DNA of 64,000 bases. Source: an uncultured Collinsella sp. Lineage in GTDB: Bacteria; Actinomycetota; Coriobacteriia; Coriobacteriales; Coriobacteriaceae. The stretch covers positions 24,171-88,170 of the forward strand of contig UQIW01000008.1 of assembly GCA_900541235.1 (NCBI GenBank), in the 5' to 3' direction. Positions 25,347-32,749 of this stretch are shown piece after piece; the stretch's first letter is position 1, and each line of letters opens with the position of its first letter. Both the position numbers and the translations under genes were made by a program. The notes below the pieces were generated by a model. That model made no database searches and was not told the DNA's origin. It was given only the letters and a program-made list of their open reading frames with translations.

Positions 25347-26729
25347 TTAGCGGGCTGTCGCTTTGGCTTGGGTGGCGCGATAGGTGCGTGCCGGGTGGCA
25401 GAGTAGCACCGCCACGACCATAAAGAACGCCGTGGTGCCCAGGCTGATGGGGTAGACCATCATGATGTTCGCAAAGGTGCGGAAGTGCGGGAACACGCAG
25501 AACACCCAATAGAAGCGGATGCCGCAGACGCAGATCATGGTGATGAGGGCGGGCGTGAGCGAGATACCAAAGCCGCGCAGGTAGCCGGACATGTTTTCGT
25601 AGAACATGCTAAAGGCGTACGCCGGGAAGATCGAGCACACGCGGATATAGCCGATCGAGACGATGTTGGGATCACTGTTGAACAGCGACAAGATCTCACG
25701 CCCCAGGCCGACAATAACGATAATTGTGGTGAGCGCGACGATACCGCCTTCGACCAGGCAGACCTTGAGCGTTTTGGTGCAGCGGTCGATCTGGCGGGCA
25801 CCGTGGTTTTGTCCCACAAAGGTGGTGCAAGCCTGGCTAAAGCTGTTGAGCAGGTTATAGCACACGTACTCCAAGCTCATAGCGGCGCTCGATGCCGCCA
25901 TGACCTCGGTGCCCAGGCTGTTGATGGCGGACTGGATGATGATGTTGGCGACGGCAAAGACGGCGCTTTGGATGCCGGCGGGCAGGCCGATCTTGACGAT
26001 GCGCTTGAGGGCGACGGGGTCGATAGCCAAGTCACGCGGGGTGACGCGGACGACAGAGTCGGTCTTGAGCAGGCGGATAAAGAGCGTAGCGGCGCTGACG
26101 GTGTAGGCGATGGCGGTGGCGATGGCGACGCCCGCGACGCCCCAGTGAAGTACGGGGACAAAGATGAGGTCCAGGCCAATGTTGAGGACGGTGGACACGG
26201 CAAGCGCCTGCAGCGGCATGCGGGTGATGCCGACGGAGCGGAAGATCGCGGCCTCAAAGTTGTAGAGCAAAATCGAGGGCATGCTCAGCAAAAAGACGCG
26301 TAGATAGAGTGAGGCGAGCGGCATGGTCTCGGCGGGAACGTTGAGCGCGGCGAGCATGGGCTCGGCAAAGATCTCGCCCAGAGCGATGACGACAAAGCCC
26401 ACGAGTGCCATTAAAATCGAGGTATGGACGGCGCGTTTGACCATGTTCTGATCGTTGCGGCCGATAGCGTTGGCGATGACCACGTTGGAGCCAAGCGACA
26501 TGCCAATAAACAGGTTGAGCATAAGACTGGTAAGCGGAACATTGGAGCCGACCGCCGCCATGGCGAGGGTTCCCTGGTCGCCCGAGAAGTTACCGATAAT
26601 GACCGTGGCGATGAGGTTCGACAGCTGCTCCAAGATGCTCGTGGCGGCCACGGGGAAGGCGAACAGGGGAATATTGCGCCACAGCGAGCCGGTGGTCATG
26701 TCAATGTGCTTAGATACGGTGTCAGCCAT
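25347..26729 (-). CDS. MATE family efflux transporter
   Basis: This 460-residue protein has twelve membrane helices in two homologous halves. It starts with the MatE pattern LWRNIPLFAFPVAATSILEQL and continues NLIATVIIGNFSGDQGTLAMAAVG. The second half has GLPAGIQSAVFAVANIIIQSAINSLG and FVGQNHGARQIDR, matching the NorM/DinF branch. It should export cationic compounds using Na+ or H+. No regulator is adjacent. The binding site for ribosomes is weak (GAGAG). It ends in a basic tail. Confidence 0.92.
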   Translation of the reverse strand: MADTVSKHIDMTTGSLWRNIPLFAFPVAATSILEQLSNLIATVIIGNFSGDQGTLAMAAVGSNVPLTSLMLNLFIGMSLGSNVVIANAIGRNDQNMVKRAVHTSILMALVGFVVIALGEIFAEPMLAALNVPAETMPLASLYLRVFLLSMPSILLYNFEAAIFRSVGITRMPLQALAVSTVLNIGLDLIFVPVLHWGVAGVAIATAIAYTVSAATLFIRLLKTDSVVRVTPRDLAIDPVALKRIVKIGLPAGIQSAVFAVANIIIQSAINSLGTEVMAASSAAMSLEYVCYNLLNSFSQACTTFVGQNHGARQIDRCTKTLKVCLVEGGIVALTTIIVIVGLGREILSLFNSDPNIVSIGYIRVCSIFPAYAFSMFYENMSGYLRGFGISLTPALITMICVCGIRFYWVFCVFPHFRTFANIMMVYPISLGTTAFFMVVAVLLCHPARTYRATQAKATAR

Positions 26730-26802
26730 ACGCTCTCAATCTCTAACATGCTCTTTCGTGCTTATTTGCGCAGATGATGATACTCCTAATGCAACCAGTC
26801 GG

Positions 26803-26889
26803 CACTTGGGGACGTTCCTTTTCTGTCGGCAGCTGGGGACACTCCTTATCTCTTCTAACTAGTCATTCAAGAACGTCCCCAATGACTAG
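26803..26889. repeat. Family A palindromic repeat, compound copy
   Basis: TTGGGGACGTTCC, a degenerate TGGGGACACTCC, an ACTAGTCATTCA linker and GAACGTCCCCAATGAC form a compound copy like that at 12402. It lies between the divergent MATE and RlmA-like genes. Confidence 0.88.
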
Positions 26890-26945
26890 GTGGGGAAGGC
26901 GTGAGACAATGGTGGGCGTTGTGTTGTTCGCGCTAAGGAGTTGCC

Positions 26946-27761
26946 ATGTTGTTGTGTCCCGTTTGCCATGAACCGTTGGTGGACGATGAGCGTGGGGCCG
27001 CATGTGCGGGCGGACACCGGTTTGACCGTGCGCGCGAGGGTTATCTATATCTACTGCGCTCGTCCAAGAGCGGCGACTCCATGGGCGATCCCAAGTCGCA
27101 GGCACGCAGCCGTCGTGACTTTCTAAACCGTGGCTACTATGCGCCGTTGCGCGATGCAATGGTCGAGCTGGTGCGTGAGCGGGCGGCTGGGTGCGCTGCG
27201 TCTACGAACGGCCCCATGACGTTGCTCGATATTTGCTGCGGCGAGGGCTACTACACCAGCGCCATGGGCGCGGTGCCGGGTGTGGATGCTTACGGTTTCG
27301 ACCTGGGCAAAGAGATGGTACGCCTTGCCGCCAAGCGCGGCGATGCGACCTATTTCGTGGCCAACATGAAGGACGTCCCCGTGGCCGATGGCGCCTTCGA
27401 TATGGTGACCGAGCTCTTTGCCCCCTTTAACGAGCGCGAGTTTGCCCGCGTGCTGGCACCCGAGGGCTCGCTCTACACCGTGGTGCCGGGTGCCCGTCAT
27501 CTCTTTGGGCTCAAGGAGGTGCTCTACGACACGCCGTACCTTAACGATGAGAAGCTGCCGAAGACCACCGAGCTCGAGTTGGTCGGAACGCAGCGGGTGT
27601 CTGCGAATATTACGCTCCAGACCCAGGCCGATATCGAGGCGGTGTTCCAGATGACGCCGTACTACTATCGCACGCGCCCTGCCGACAAAGAGCGCCTGGC
27701 AAACCTGGAAACGCTCCAGACCGATATCGACTTCATCATCGCCGAGTACCGCCACAGCTAA
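26946..27761 (+). CDS. RlmA-like 23S rRNA (guanine) methyltransferase
   Basis: This 271-residue SAM-dependent enzyme has an N-terminal zinc knuckle (Cys4, Cys7, Cys20, His24 in LLCPVC...CAGGHRFD). The conserved FDRAREGYLYLL and GDPKSQARSRRDFLNRGYYAPL follow, exactly the RrmA/RlmA layout. The SAM motif is LLDICCGEGYYTS. RlmA methylates G745 or G748 in domain II of 23S rRNA; in TlrB this confers tylosin resistance. The position modified here cannot be predicted. The start follows AAGGAGTTGCC. Confidence 0.9.
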   Translation: MLLCPVCHEPLVDDERGAACAGGHRFDRAREGYLYLLRSSKSGDSMGDPKSQARSRRDFLNRGYYAPLRDAMVELVRERAAGCAASTNGPMTLLDICCGEGYYTSAMGAVPGVDAYGFDLGKEMVRLAAKRGDATYFVANMKDVPVADGAFDMVTELFAPFNEREFARVLAPEGSLYTVVPGARHLFGLKEVLYDTPYLNDEKLPKTTELELVGTQRVSANITLQTQADIEAVFQMTPYYYRTRPADKERLANLETLQTDIDFIIAEYRHS

Positions 27762-27764
27762 CAA

Positions 27765-27797
27765 CCTGCCAAAAAGGGACAGGTTTATTTTGGTAGG
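27765..27797. repeat. Family C repeat (single copy)
   Basis: CCTGCCAAAAAGGGACAGG is followed by TTTATTTTGGTAGG, a hairpin-prone unit four bases after a stop codon. A near identical unit begins the inverted pair at 43839. Confidence 0.8.
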
Positions 27798-27815
27798 TTT
27801 TATCTGGGCAAACGT

Positions 27816-27854
27816 AAAGGGCCGACCGCGGAGATGCGCGATCGGCCCTTTTTA
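27816..27854. terminator. Bidirectional intrinsic terminator
   Basis: AAAGGGCCGACCGCG pairs with CGCGATCGGCCCTTT, flanked by T-runs in both directions. It separates the RlmA-like gene from a convergent membrane protein gene. Confidence 0.88.
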
Positions 27855-27889
27855 GTTGCCTGGCTGCAGGGGTTATGAGAAGCGAGCGC

Positions 27890-28291
27890 TTATAGGCGGT
27901 CCTTGTTCTCGGCCTTAACGGCGTGTGCCTGCTGAACAAAGAACAGGTCGTACACCACGATGACAAAGGCGCCAAAGTTGATGGCGTCGCCGCCAAACGC
28001 GGGAAGCGTGAGCACCGCTTGGGCAAGCGTGGCGACCGCGGCAACAATACCGAGCTTAAACGCGCCGTCCACCTGCGAAGGCTTGTTGGCGCCCTTGATA
28101 CCGGCGACGCCTGCGGCAAGGTCGACGAGACCCTTGGCGATAAGCACGACCGCTGCGAGTGTGGCGTACGAACCGTACGTGGAATCGAGACCGCCCGTGG
28201 CAATACCGACGCCGGCGGTGACGAGGCTGGCGATGCCCAAAACAAAGTAGATGAGAGCAAGGATTTTGAGAGTCTTGCGAGTGAAGCTCAT
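27890..28291 (-). CDS. Small four-helix membrane protein of unknown function
   Basis: This 133-residue protein has four hydrophobic segments (LALIYFVLGIASLVTAGVG, YATLAAVVLIAKGLVDLAAG, FKLGIVAAVATLAQAVL, FVIVVYDLFFV) and short polar loops, ending in a charged tail KAENKDRL. Residues GLVDLAAGVAGIKGAN are glycine/alanine rich. No family is recognised with certainty; similar proteins occur in Coriobacteriia as conserved membrane proteins (recollection, unchecked). The start ATG follows AAAGGACC; the longer upstream frame has no binding site. Confidence 0.75.
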   Translation of the reverse strand: MSFTRKTLKILALIYFVLGIASLVTAGVGIATGGLDSTYGSYATLAAVVLIAKGLVDLAAGVAGIKGANKPSQVDGAFKLGIVAAVATLAQAVLTLPAFGGDAINFGAFVIVVYDLFFVQQAHAVKAENKDRL

Positions 28292-28523
28292 GGCTGGTCC
28301 TTTCGATACGAGTACGCCAACTTGGCGCACCCAATGTACTGCACATATGGTGAAGCACATTGTAGTTCAACGCGGCGATGCATGCGTTTGAAAGCGCATT
28401 GAGCCCGCGCAGCCAAGCCCAACCTTTCAAAAAGGAAGGCTGGGCGTAAGTCAAATCGATGGCAGCGTATGCGCGGCGCTGCGATGATGGGTCCATGGTA
28501 AGAGCTGGTCTCAAGGAGGAGCC

Positions 28524-28667
28524 ATGATGTACGGAGCAGGGCAAGTGCATGAGCCGCGGTCGTTGGGAAGGCGCATGAGTGATTCTGCGATCGCTGCCGT
28601 GTGCACGGGATTGATGACGGTGCTTTGCATTGGGATGCTGTGGGCCATGTCGCATGTGGGACAATAG
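28524..28667 (+). CDS. 47-residue single-pass membrane peptide
   Basis: The frame begins ATGATG right after AAGGAGGAGCC, one of the strongest ribosome binding sites in the window. The peptide is MMYGAGQVHEPRSLGRRMSD, then a hydrophobic helix of about 21 residues (SAIAAVCTGLMTVLCIGMLW), and ends AMSHVGQ. A basic N-terminus followed by one helix suggests N-in topology. No family is recognised. It lies between the four-helix membrane protein and rsmJ, about 60 bases before the latter, and could be cotranscribed with it. Confidence 0.55.
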   Translation: MMYGAGQVHEPRSLGRRMSDSAIAAVCTGLMTVLCIGMLWAMSHVGQ

Positions 28668-28731
28668 CGAACGGTTGGGTGCTGACATAAACGGTGCCCC
28701 GCGTATTCGTTTTGCTTGTTAAGGAGTGTCC

Positions 28732-29436
28732 ATGGGCGTCGTCGATCCCTTATCTGTTGCTCGGGCCGCGGGGCTTGAGCTGATCGGGAAGCCCGAGGGC
28801 CTCACGCTCACCGACGGCACGATGGAGCTGCGCGCGGATTTTGGCCGCATGCTGCCGCGACTCAAGCAGGGCCGTCTGCAGCAAGAGCTGTTGGTAAAGG
28901 CCGCGCGCACAAAAGGCATCGAGAGCCCATGGGCGATTGACGCCACGGCAGGCTTTGGCGAGGATTCGCTGCTGCTGGCGGCTGCGGGTTTTGCCGTCGA
29001 TCTGTATGAGCAGGATTGCGTGATCGCGGCGCTCCTCAAGGATGCCTTGGATCGCGCGGCAGATGATCCGGCGCTTGCGACAGCCGTGGCGCGCATGCGC
29101 TTACATGCGGGCGAGGACAGCATTGCCGGCCTTCGCCATACAGCTGAGCTGATCGGGCAGGGCGAGCTCACCGTTCCTGACGTGGTGTATCTGGACCCCA
29201 TGTTTCCCGGACGCACCAAGAGCGCGGCGGTTAAAAAGAAGTTCCAACTCTTGCATCATCTGGAACAGCCGTGCGCCGATGAGGAGACGTTGGTCGAAGC
29301 TGCGCTTGCGGTGCACCCGCGCAAGGTCGTTATCAAGCGACCGGTGAAGGGGCCACTGCTTGCCGGCGTTAAGCCGAGCTATCAACTTGCGGGCAAGGCC
29401 GTTCGTTACGATGTTTTGGTGCCGCCGCGCCCGTAG
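28732..29436 (+). CDS. rsmJ: RsmJ-like 16S rRNA (guanine-1516-N2) methyltransferase
   Basis: This 234-residue SAM-dependent enzyme shows the RsmJ/YhiQ features: LRADFGRMLPRLKQGRLQQELLVKA upstream of the SAM loop IDATAGFGEDSLLLAAAGF, and the catalytic-type VVYLDPMFPGRTKSAAVKKK. The ending PSYQLAGKAVRYDVL is also characteristic. RsmJ methylates G1516 in helix 45 of 16S rRNA. The start ATG at 28732 follows AAGGAGTGTCC. Several other RNA modification genes (dus, trmO, rlmA-like, trmL) are scattered in the window. Confidence 0.88.
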   Translation: MGVVDPLSVARAAGLELIGKPEGLTLTDGTMELRADFGRMLPRLKQGRLQQELLVKAARTKGIESPWAIDATAGFGEDSLLLAAAGFAVDLYEQDCVIAALLKDALDRAADDPALATAVARMRLHAGEDSIAGLRHTAELIGQGELTVPDVVYLDPMFPGRTKSAAVKKKFQLLHHLEQPCADEETLVEAALAVHPRKVVIKRPVKGPLLAGVKPSYQLAGKAVRYDVLVPPRP

Positions 29437-29484
29437 CTTGCGTGCGATGGCTGGCGCTCCGTCAATGCCGTGCCGATGCGGCGC

Positions 29485-29787
29485 CTATTTCCAAGGGTGC
29501 GACGTCAGGTGCCATCCGCCGCAGTATTCGCATTTGTAGCAGGCCAAACCGCGCCGCCCGCGGTTTTCGCAGTCGGCCATAACGGCCTCGGCCTCGGCGC
29601 GCGTGTCGTAACGGTTTTTGCGCTCGCACGACTTGTAGCGCCAGGCCTCATTGCGCTCGGCGTCCAGGGCGTCGCGGCGCTCGTCCTCGCGTGCAAACAG
29701 GTCGCTCATATCGCCGCCGGTGGCAGTGCTCAAAAACTCGCTTTTTGCTTTTGACCAGGCGGCTCGCTTTTTGCTCCCCATCTGCAT
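29485..29787 (-). CDS. Small zinc-ribbon-like protein of unknown function
   Basis: This 100-residue protein has a basic N-terminus (MGSKKRAAWSKAKSEF), an acidic/arginine-rich helical middle (LFAREDERRDALDAERNEAW) and a C-terminal cysteine cluster with CERKNRYDT, ADCENRG and YKCEYCGGWHLTSHPW. The CxxC-x2-WH ending recurs in small phage- and plasmid-type nucleic-acid-binding proteins (recollection), so nucleic acid binding is plausible. The start is the ATG after GGAGAGGGG. It is divergent from a GNAT enzyme, across a palindromic site. Confidence 0.7.
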   Translation of the reverse strand: MQMGSKKRAAWSKAKSEFLSTATGGDMSDLFAREDERRDALDAERNEAWRYKSCERKNRYDTRAEAEAVMADCENRGRRGLACYKCEYCGGWHLTSHPWK

Positions 29788-29805
29788 CGCGCCCCTCTCC
29801 AAACG

Positions 29806-29837
29806 TTGGTATCATTGCTCAATCAAAGTGATACCAA
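29806..29837. promoter_or_regulatory. Palindromic site in divergent promoter region
   Basis: TTGGTATCA (29806-29814) and TGATACCAA (29829-29837) are perfect inverted arms with a 14-base centre. They lie between the divergent zinc-ribbon and GNAT genes, which start within 20-22 bases of the arms. This suits an operator overlapping both promoters. Confidence 0.55.
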
Positions 29838-29858
29838 TAAACGTGAGGTCGCCGCGTG

Positions 29859-30347
29859 ATGATCAGAAAAACCCTCGATACCGACATTCCCGCTGTCATG
29901 GCTATCTATGACGCGGCCCGCGCCTTTATGCGCGCGCATGGCAACGCCACACAGTGGCCCGAGGGCACGCCTTCTGCCGAGCAACTGGCTGCCGATATCG
30001 CCGCCGGTGGCAGCTATGTGTGCGAAGTCGATGGCCGCGTGGTGGCGACGTTTGCCTTTTTGCCCGGCCCGGACGAGTGCTATGACGTAATTGAGGATGG
30101 TCAATGGCGCAGCGACACTCCGTACGCCGTGCTGCACCGTGTGGCGTCCGATGGCACCGTGCACGGTATCGCGGCTGCGATGTTTGCCTTTGCCAAGGAG
30201 CGTGCCGATCACCTGCGCATCGACACGCATCAGGACAACCTGCCCATGCAGGGAGCCATCGCCAAGGCCGGGTTTAAGCGCGCCGGTATCGTATATGTGT
30301 CGGACGGTACGCCGCGCGTCGCGTTTGATTGGCTGCGCGAGGCATAA
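29859..30347 (+). CDS. GNAT family N-acetyltransferase
   Basis: This 162-residue protein starts IRKTLDTDIPAVMAIYDAARAFM, the usual GNAT beta1-alpha1. It has a central strand pair (GSYVCEVDGRVVATFAFLPGP), a VHGIAAAMFAFAKERADHLRID segment corresponding to the acetyl-CoA region, and NLPMQGAIAKAGFKRAGIVY as motif B. The classical R/Q-x-x-G-x-G/A loop is degenerate (ASDGTVHGIA), which is common in this subgroup. The acceptor is unknown. The start ATG follows GAGGTC. Confidence 0.88.
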   Translation: MIRKTLDTDIPAVMAIYDAARAFMRAHGNATQWPEGTPSAEQLAADIAAGGSYVCEVDGRVVATFAFLPGPDECYDVIEDGQWRSDTPYAVLHRVASDGTVHGIAAAMFAFAKERADHLRIDTHQDNLPMQGAIAKAGFKRAGIVYVSDGTPRVAFDWLREA

Positions 30348-30381
30348 AGGCCGAGTCACATACCAGCGTTTCACCGAAATG

Positions 30382-30408
30382 AAAATGGCCCCGAGTGGGG
30401 CCATTTTT
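30382..30408. terminator. Intrinsic terminator
   Basis: AAAATGGCCCC, a GAGT loop, then GGGGCCATTTTT. Perfect stem with a T-run, 35 bases after the GNAT stop. Confidence 0.92.
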
Positions 30409-30467
30409 GGTAAAACGCGTTGTTGTGGGGCTCGCGTTGCTACCGTCCCAGATGACCCCGGGCAGAC

Positions 30468-30576
30468 AAAAAAGGGAGGTGCCGGCTTTCGCAAGGCGCG
30501 AACCTACGAAAATCGCCGCGCGGCAACGCGGGGCGATGAGCTCGGTCGGGGGATAGGGCCCGCTTCGCCCGCCGGC
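30468..30576 (-). ncRNA. Candidate structured non-coding RNA
   Basis: Read on the minus strand, a TACAAT (30588-30583) precedes three successive GC-rich hairpins: 30578-30556, 30537-30512 (ten of eleven pairs, TTGC loop) and 30505-30477. CCTCCC and a run of six T then end the stretch. Hairpin plus U-run at the end and a -10 at the beginning outline an RNA of about 110 nt. No -35 box is clear and no known RNA family (6S, SRP, tmRNA, RNase P) was recognised. The 305-base gap here has no protein gene. Confidence 0.35.
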
Positions 30577-30652
30577 CCGTAAATTGTATCATCCAGTGTG
30601 GAACGAGGATGCCCGTTGCCGCGTGCGATGGGCTTGCAATAAGAGGAGAGCC

Positions 30653-32656
30653 ATGTCGAAGCAAGCGGTCGTTGGAATTGTGGCGCATGTCGATGCCGGC
30701 AAGACCACGCTGGCCGAGGCCATGCTGTTCAACGCGGGTCGCATTCGCAAGCGCGGCCGCGTGGACGATGGTGATTCGCATCTGGACACTGACGCGATCG
30801 AGCGCGAGCGTGGCATCACGATTTTCTCGTCGCAGGCCGTACTCGACCATGGCGATACCCACGTCATGCTCGTGGATGCACCGGGGCATGTCGATTTTTC
30901 GGCCGAGGCGGAGCGCACATTGCGCGCGCTGGACTACGCGATTTTAGTTGTGGGCGCCAACGACGGCGTGCAGGGGCACACCGAAACCCTGTGGCGCCTG
31001 CTTGCACGCTATGACATCCCGACGTTCATCTATATCAACAAAATCGATTTGGAGAATCCCGGCCGCGATGTTTTGCTGGCACAACTTGGGCAACGTCTTT
31101 CCGAGGGCTGCCTGGATGCCAGCGAACTGCTGGCGGGCGGCTCCGTTCAGGAGGACGCTGCTGCGTTGGACGAGGCGGCGCTCGAGGAGTTTCTTGAGGC
31201 GGGTGAGCTTTCTGTCGCAATGCTGTCACGCATGGTTGCCGAGCGCAAATTGTTTCCCTGCTTTGCGGGATCGGCGCTCAAGGACCAGGGTGTGGCAGAG
31301 CTGCTCGACGGCATATGTGCTCTGATGCGCGAGCGAACATGGCCCCAGGAGTTCGCCGCGCGTGTCTACCGCGTGAGTCGTGGAGAGCGTGGCGAGCGTC
31401 TTGCCTGGGTCAAGGTGACGGGCGGCATGCTGCATGCCAAGCAGATGATTAGCGGACGTTCCGGTGCCGAGGCATGGGAGCAGAAGGTCGATCAGGTGCG
31501 CATCTATAACGGCGAGAAGTATGAGCTTGCCCAAGAAGTTGCCGCTGGCGGTATTTGTGCCGTGACGGGTCTTGCGCACGTTCGCCCAGGGGACGCCCTG
31601 GGTGCGGAGCCCGCGGGCGATGCGCCTGTCATTGCGCCGGTTCTCACCTATACGGTGCTTCCGGGCGAACACGATGTCCACGCGGTGTTCAAAGCACTGA
31701 CAGAGTTAGCGGACGAAGATCCTATGCTCGGCGTAAGCTGGAATACTCATCTGGAGCAGATTCACCTGCAGCTGATGGGCGCCGTGCAACTCGAGGTCGT
31801 GCAGCGGGTGTTGGCAGATCGTTTTGGCCTTTCGATTGCGTTTGAGCCCGGCGGCATTCTCTATAAGGAGACTATTTCGCAGCCGGTCGAGGGCGTGGGC
31901 CACTTTGAGCCGCTGCGCCACTATGCCGAGGTACATCTGCGTTTGGAGCCGTTACCGGCGGGCTCGGGCGTGCAATTTGGCACCGTGACCTCGACTGACG
32001 AGCTCGACTTGAACTGGCAGCGTCTGGCGCTCACCAACGCCATGGAGCGCGATCACCTGGGCGTGCTGACTGGCTCGCCCGTCACCGATGTGCGCATTAC
32101 GCTCACGGGCGGCCGTGCGCATGCCAAACACACCGAGGGCGGCGATTTTCGCCAGGCCACGTACCGCGCGATTCGCCAGGGGTTCATGCAGGCGCGTGAG
32201 GCGGGCGCGGCGGTGCTGTTGGAGCCGTGGTACCACTTTGAGCTCGAGGTGCCGGGGGAGTGTGTGGGCCGGGCGCTTTCGGATGCTACGCGTATGGGTG
32301 CCGAGTACGAGCCGCCGACGATGGCGGGAGACCGCGCCAAGCTCATGGGCCGCGTGCCGGCATCCGAAGTGCAGGATTACGCGCTGGAGGTGGCTGCCTA
32401 TACGAGTGGCCGCGGGCATCTGTACCTGGAGTTTGCCGGCCACGCGCCCTGTCATGATGCTGAGCGCGTAATTGAGGCGGCCGCCTATAAGCCCGAGGCC
32501 GATCTGCCCAATACGCCCGACTCGGTCTTCTGCTCTCATGGCGCCGGCTACACCGTCAAGTGGCACGACGTCCCCGCCACGGCGCACGTAAAGGTCGATC
32601 CCGCCACCTTTCGCCCCTGGCGAGCAGCAGACGCCGAGTTTTTCGGCCACATGTGA
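30653..32656 (+). CDS. TetM/TetO-like ribosomal protection GTPase paralogue
   Basis: This 667-residue translational GTPase has G1 AHVDAGKTTLAEAML, G2 RERGITIFSSQAVL, G3 DAPGHVDFSAEAERTL and G4 INKID. Domain II (AWVKVTGGMLHAKQMI) and the EF-G-like domains III-V (FEPGGILYKETISQPVEG, TYRAIRQGFMQA) follow. It is about as long as TetM (639) and lacks the RF3 C-terminus. It could protect ribosomes from tetracyclines or be one of the chromosomal Tet-like GTPases of unknown role in gut anaerobes. The start follows AAGAGGAGAGCC. Its last Met codon and TGA stop lie inside a family B repeat. Confidence 0.88.
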   Translation: MSKQAVVGIVAHVDAGKTTLAEAMLFNAGRIRKRGRVDDGDSHLDTDAIERERGITIFSSQAVLDHGDTHVMLVDAPGHVDFSAEAERTLRALDYAILVVGANDGVQGHTETLWRLLARYDIPTFIYINKIDLENPGRDVLLAQLGQRLSEGCLDASELLAGGSVQEDAAALDEAALEEFLEAGELSVAMLSRMVAERKLFPCFAGSALKDQGVAELLDGICALMRERTWPQEFAARVYRVSRGERGERLAWVKVTGGMLHAKQMISGRSGAEAWEQKVDQVRIYNGEKYELAQEVAAGGICAVTGLAHVRPGDALGAEPAGDAPVIAPVLTYTVLPGEHDVHAVFKALTELADEDPMLGVSWNTHLEQIHLQLMGAVQLEVVQRVLADRFGLSIAFEPGGILYKETISQPVEGVGHFEPLRHYAEVHLRLEPLPAGSGVQFGTVTSTDELDLNWQRLALTNAMERDHLGVLTGSPVTDVRITLTGGRAHAKHTEGGDFRQATYRAIRQGFMQAREAGAAVLLEPWYHFELEVPGECVGRALSDATRMGAEYEPPTMAGDRAKLMGRVPASEVQDYALEVAAYTSGRGHLYLEFAGHAPCHDAERVIEAAAYKPEADLPNTPDSVFCSHGAGYTVKWHDVPATAHVKVDPATFRPWRAADAEFFGHM

Positions 32657-32681
32657 CAAAGGGACAGTTCCTTTGTCACAT
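32651..32681. repeat. Family B palindromic repeat (copy 2), overlapping a stop codon
   Basis: ATGTGACAAAGG...CCTTTGTCACAT is a perfect 12-bp-arm hairpin. Its first six bases are the final Met codon and TGA of the upstream GTPase gene. Confidence 0.92.
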
Positions 32682-32685
32682 GCTA

Positions 32686-32716
32686 TTGGTATAACTCGGT
32701 ACAAGTTGGTATAACT
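32686..32716 (+). promoter_or_regulatory. Tandem direct repeats upstream of AAA+/UvrA2 operon
   Basis: TTGGTATAACT occurs at 32686-32696 and again at 32706-32716, exactly 20 bp apart (two helical turns), 34 bases before the first gene. A second pair, TTGCCAAG and TTGCCAAT, follows at 32718-32736. Such phased repeats suggest a bound regulator, or a promoter with iterated boxes. Confidence 0.5.
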
Positions 32717-32749
32717 ATTGCCAAGGTTTGCCAATCCGAGGAGGCCGAC

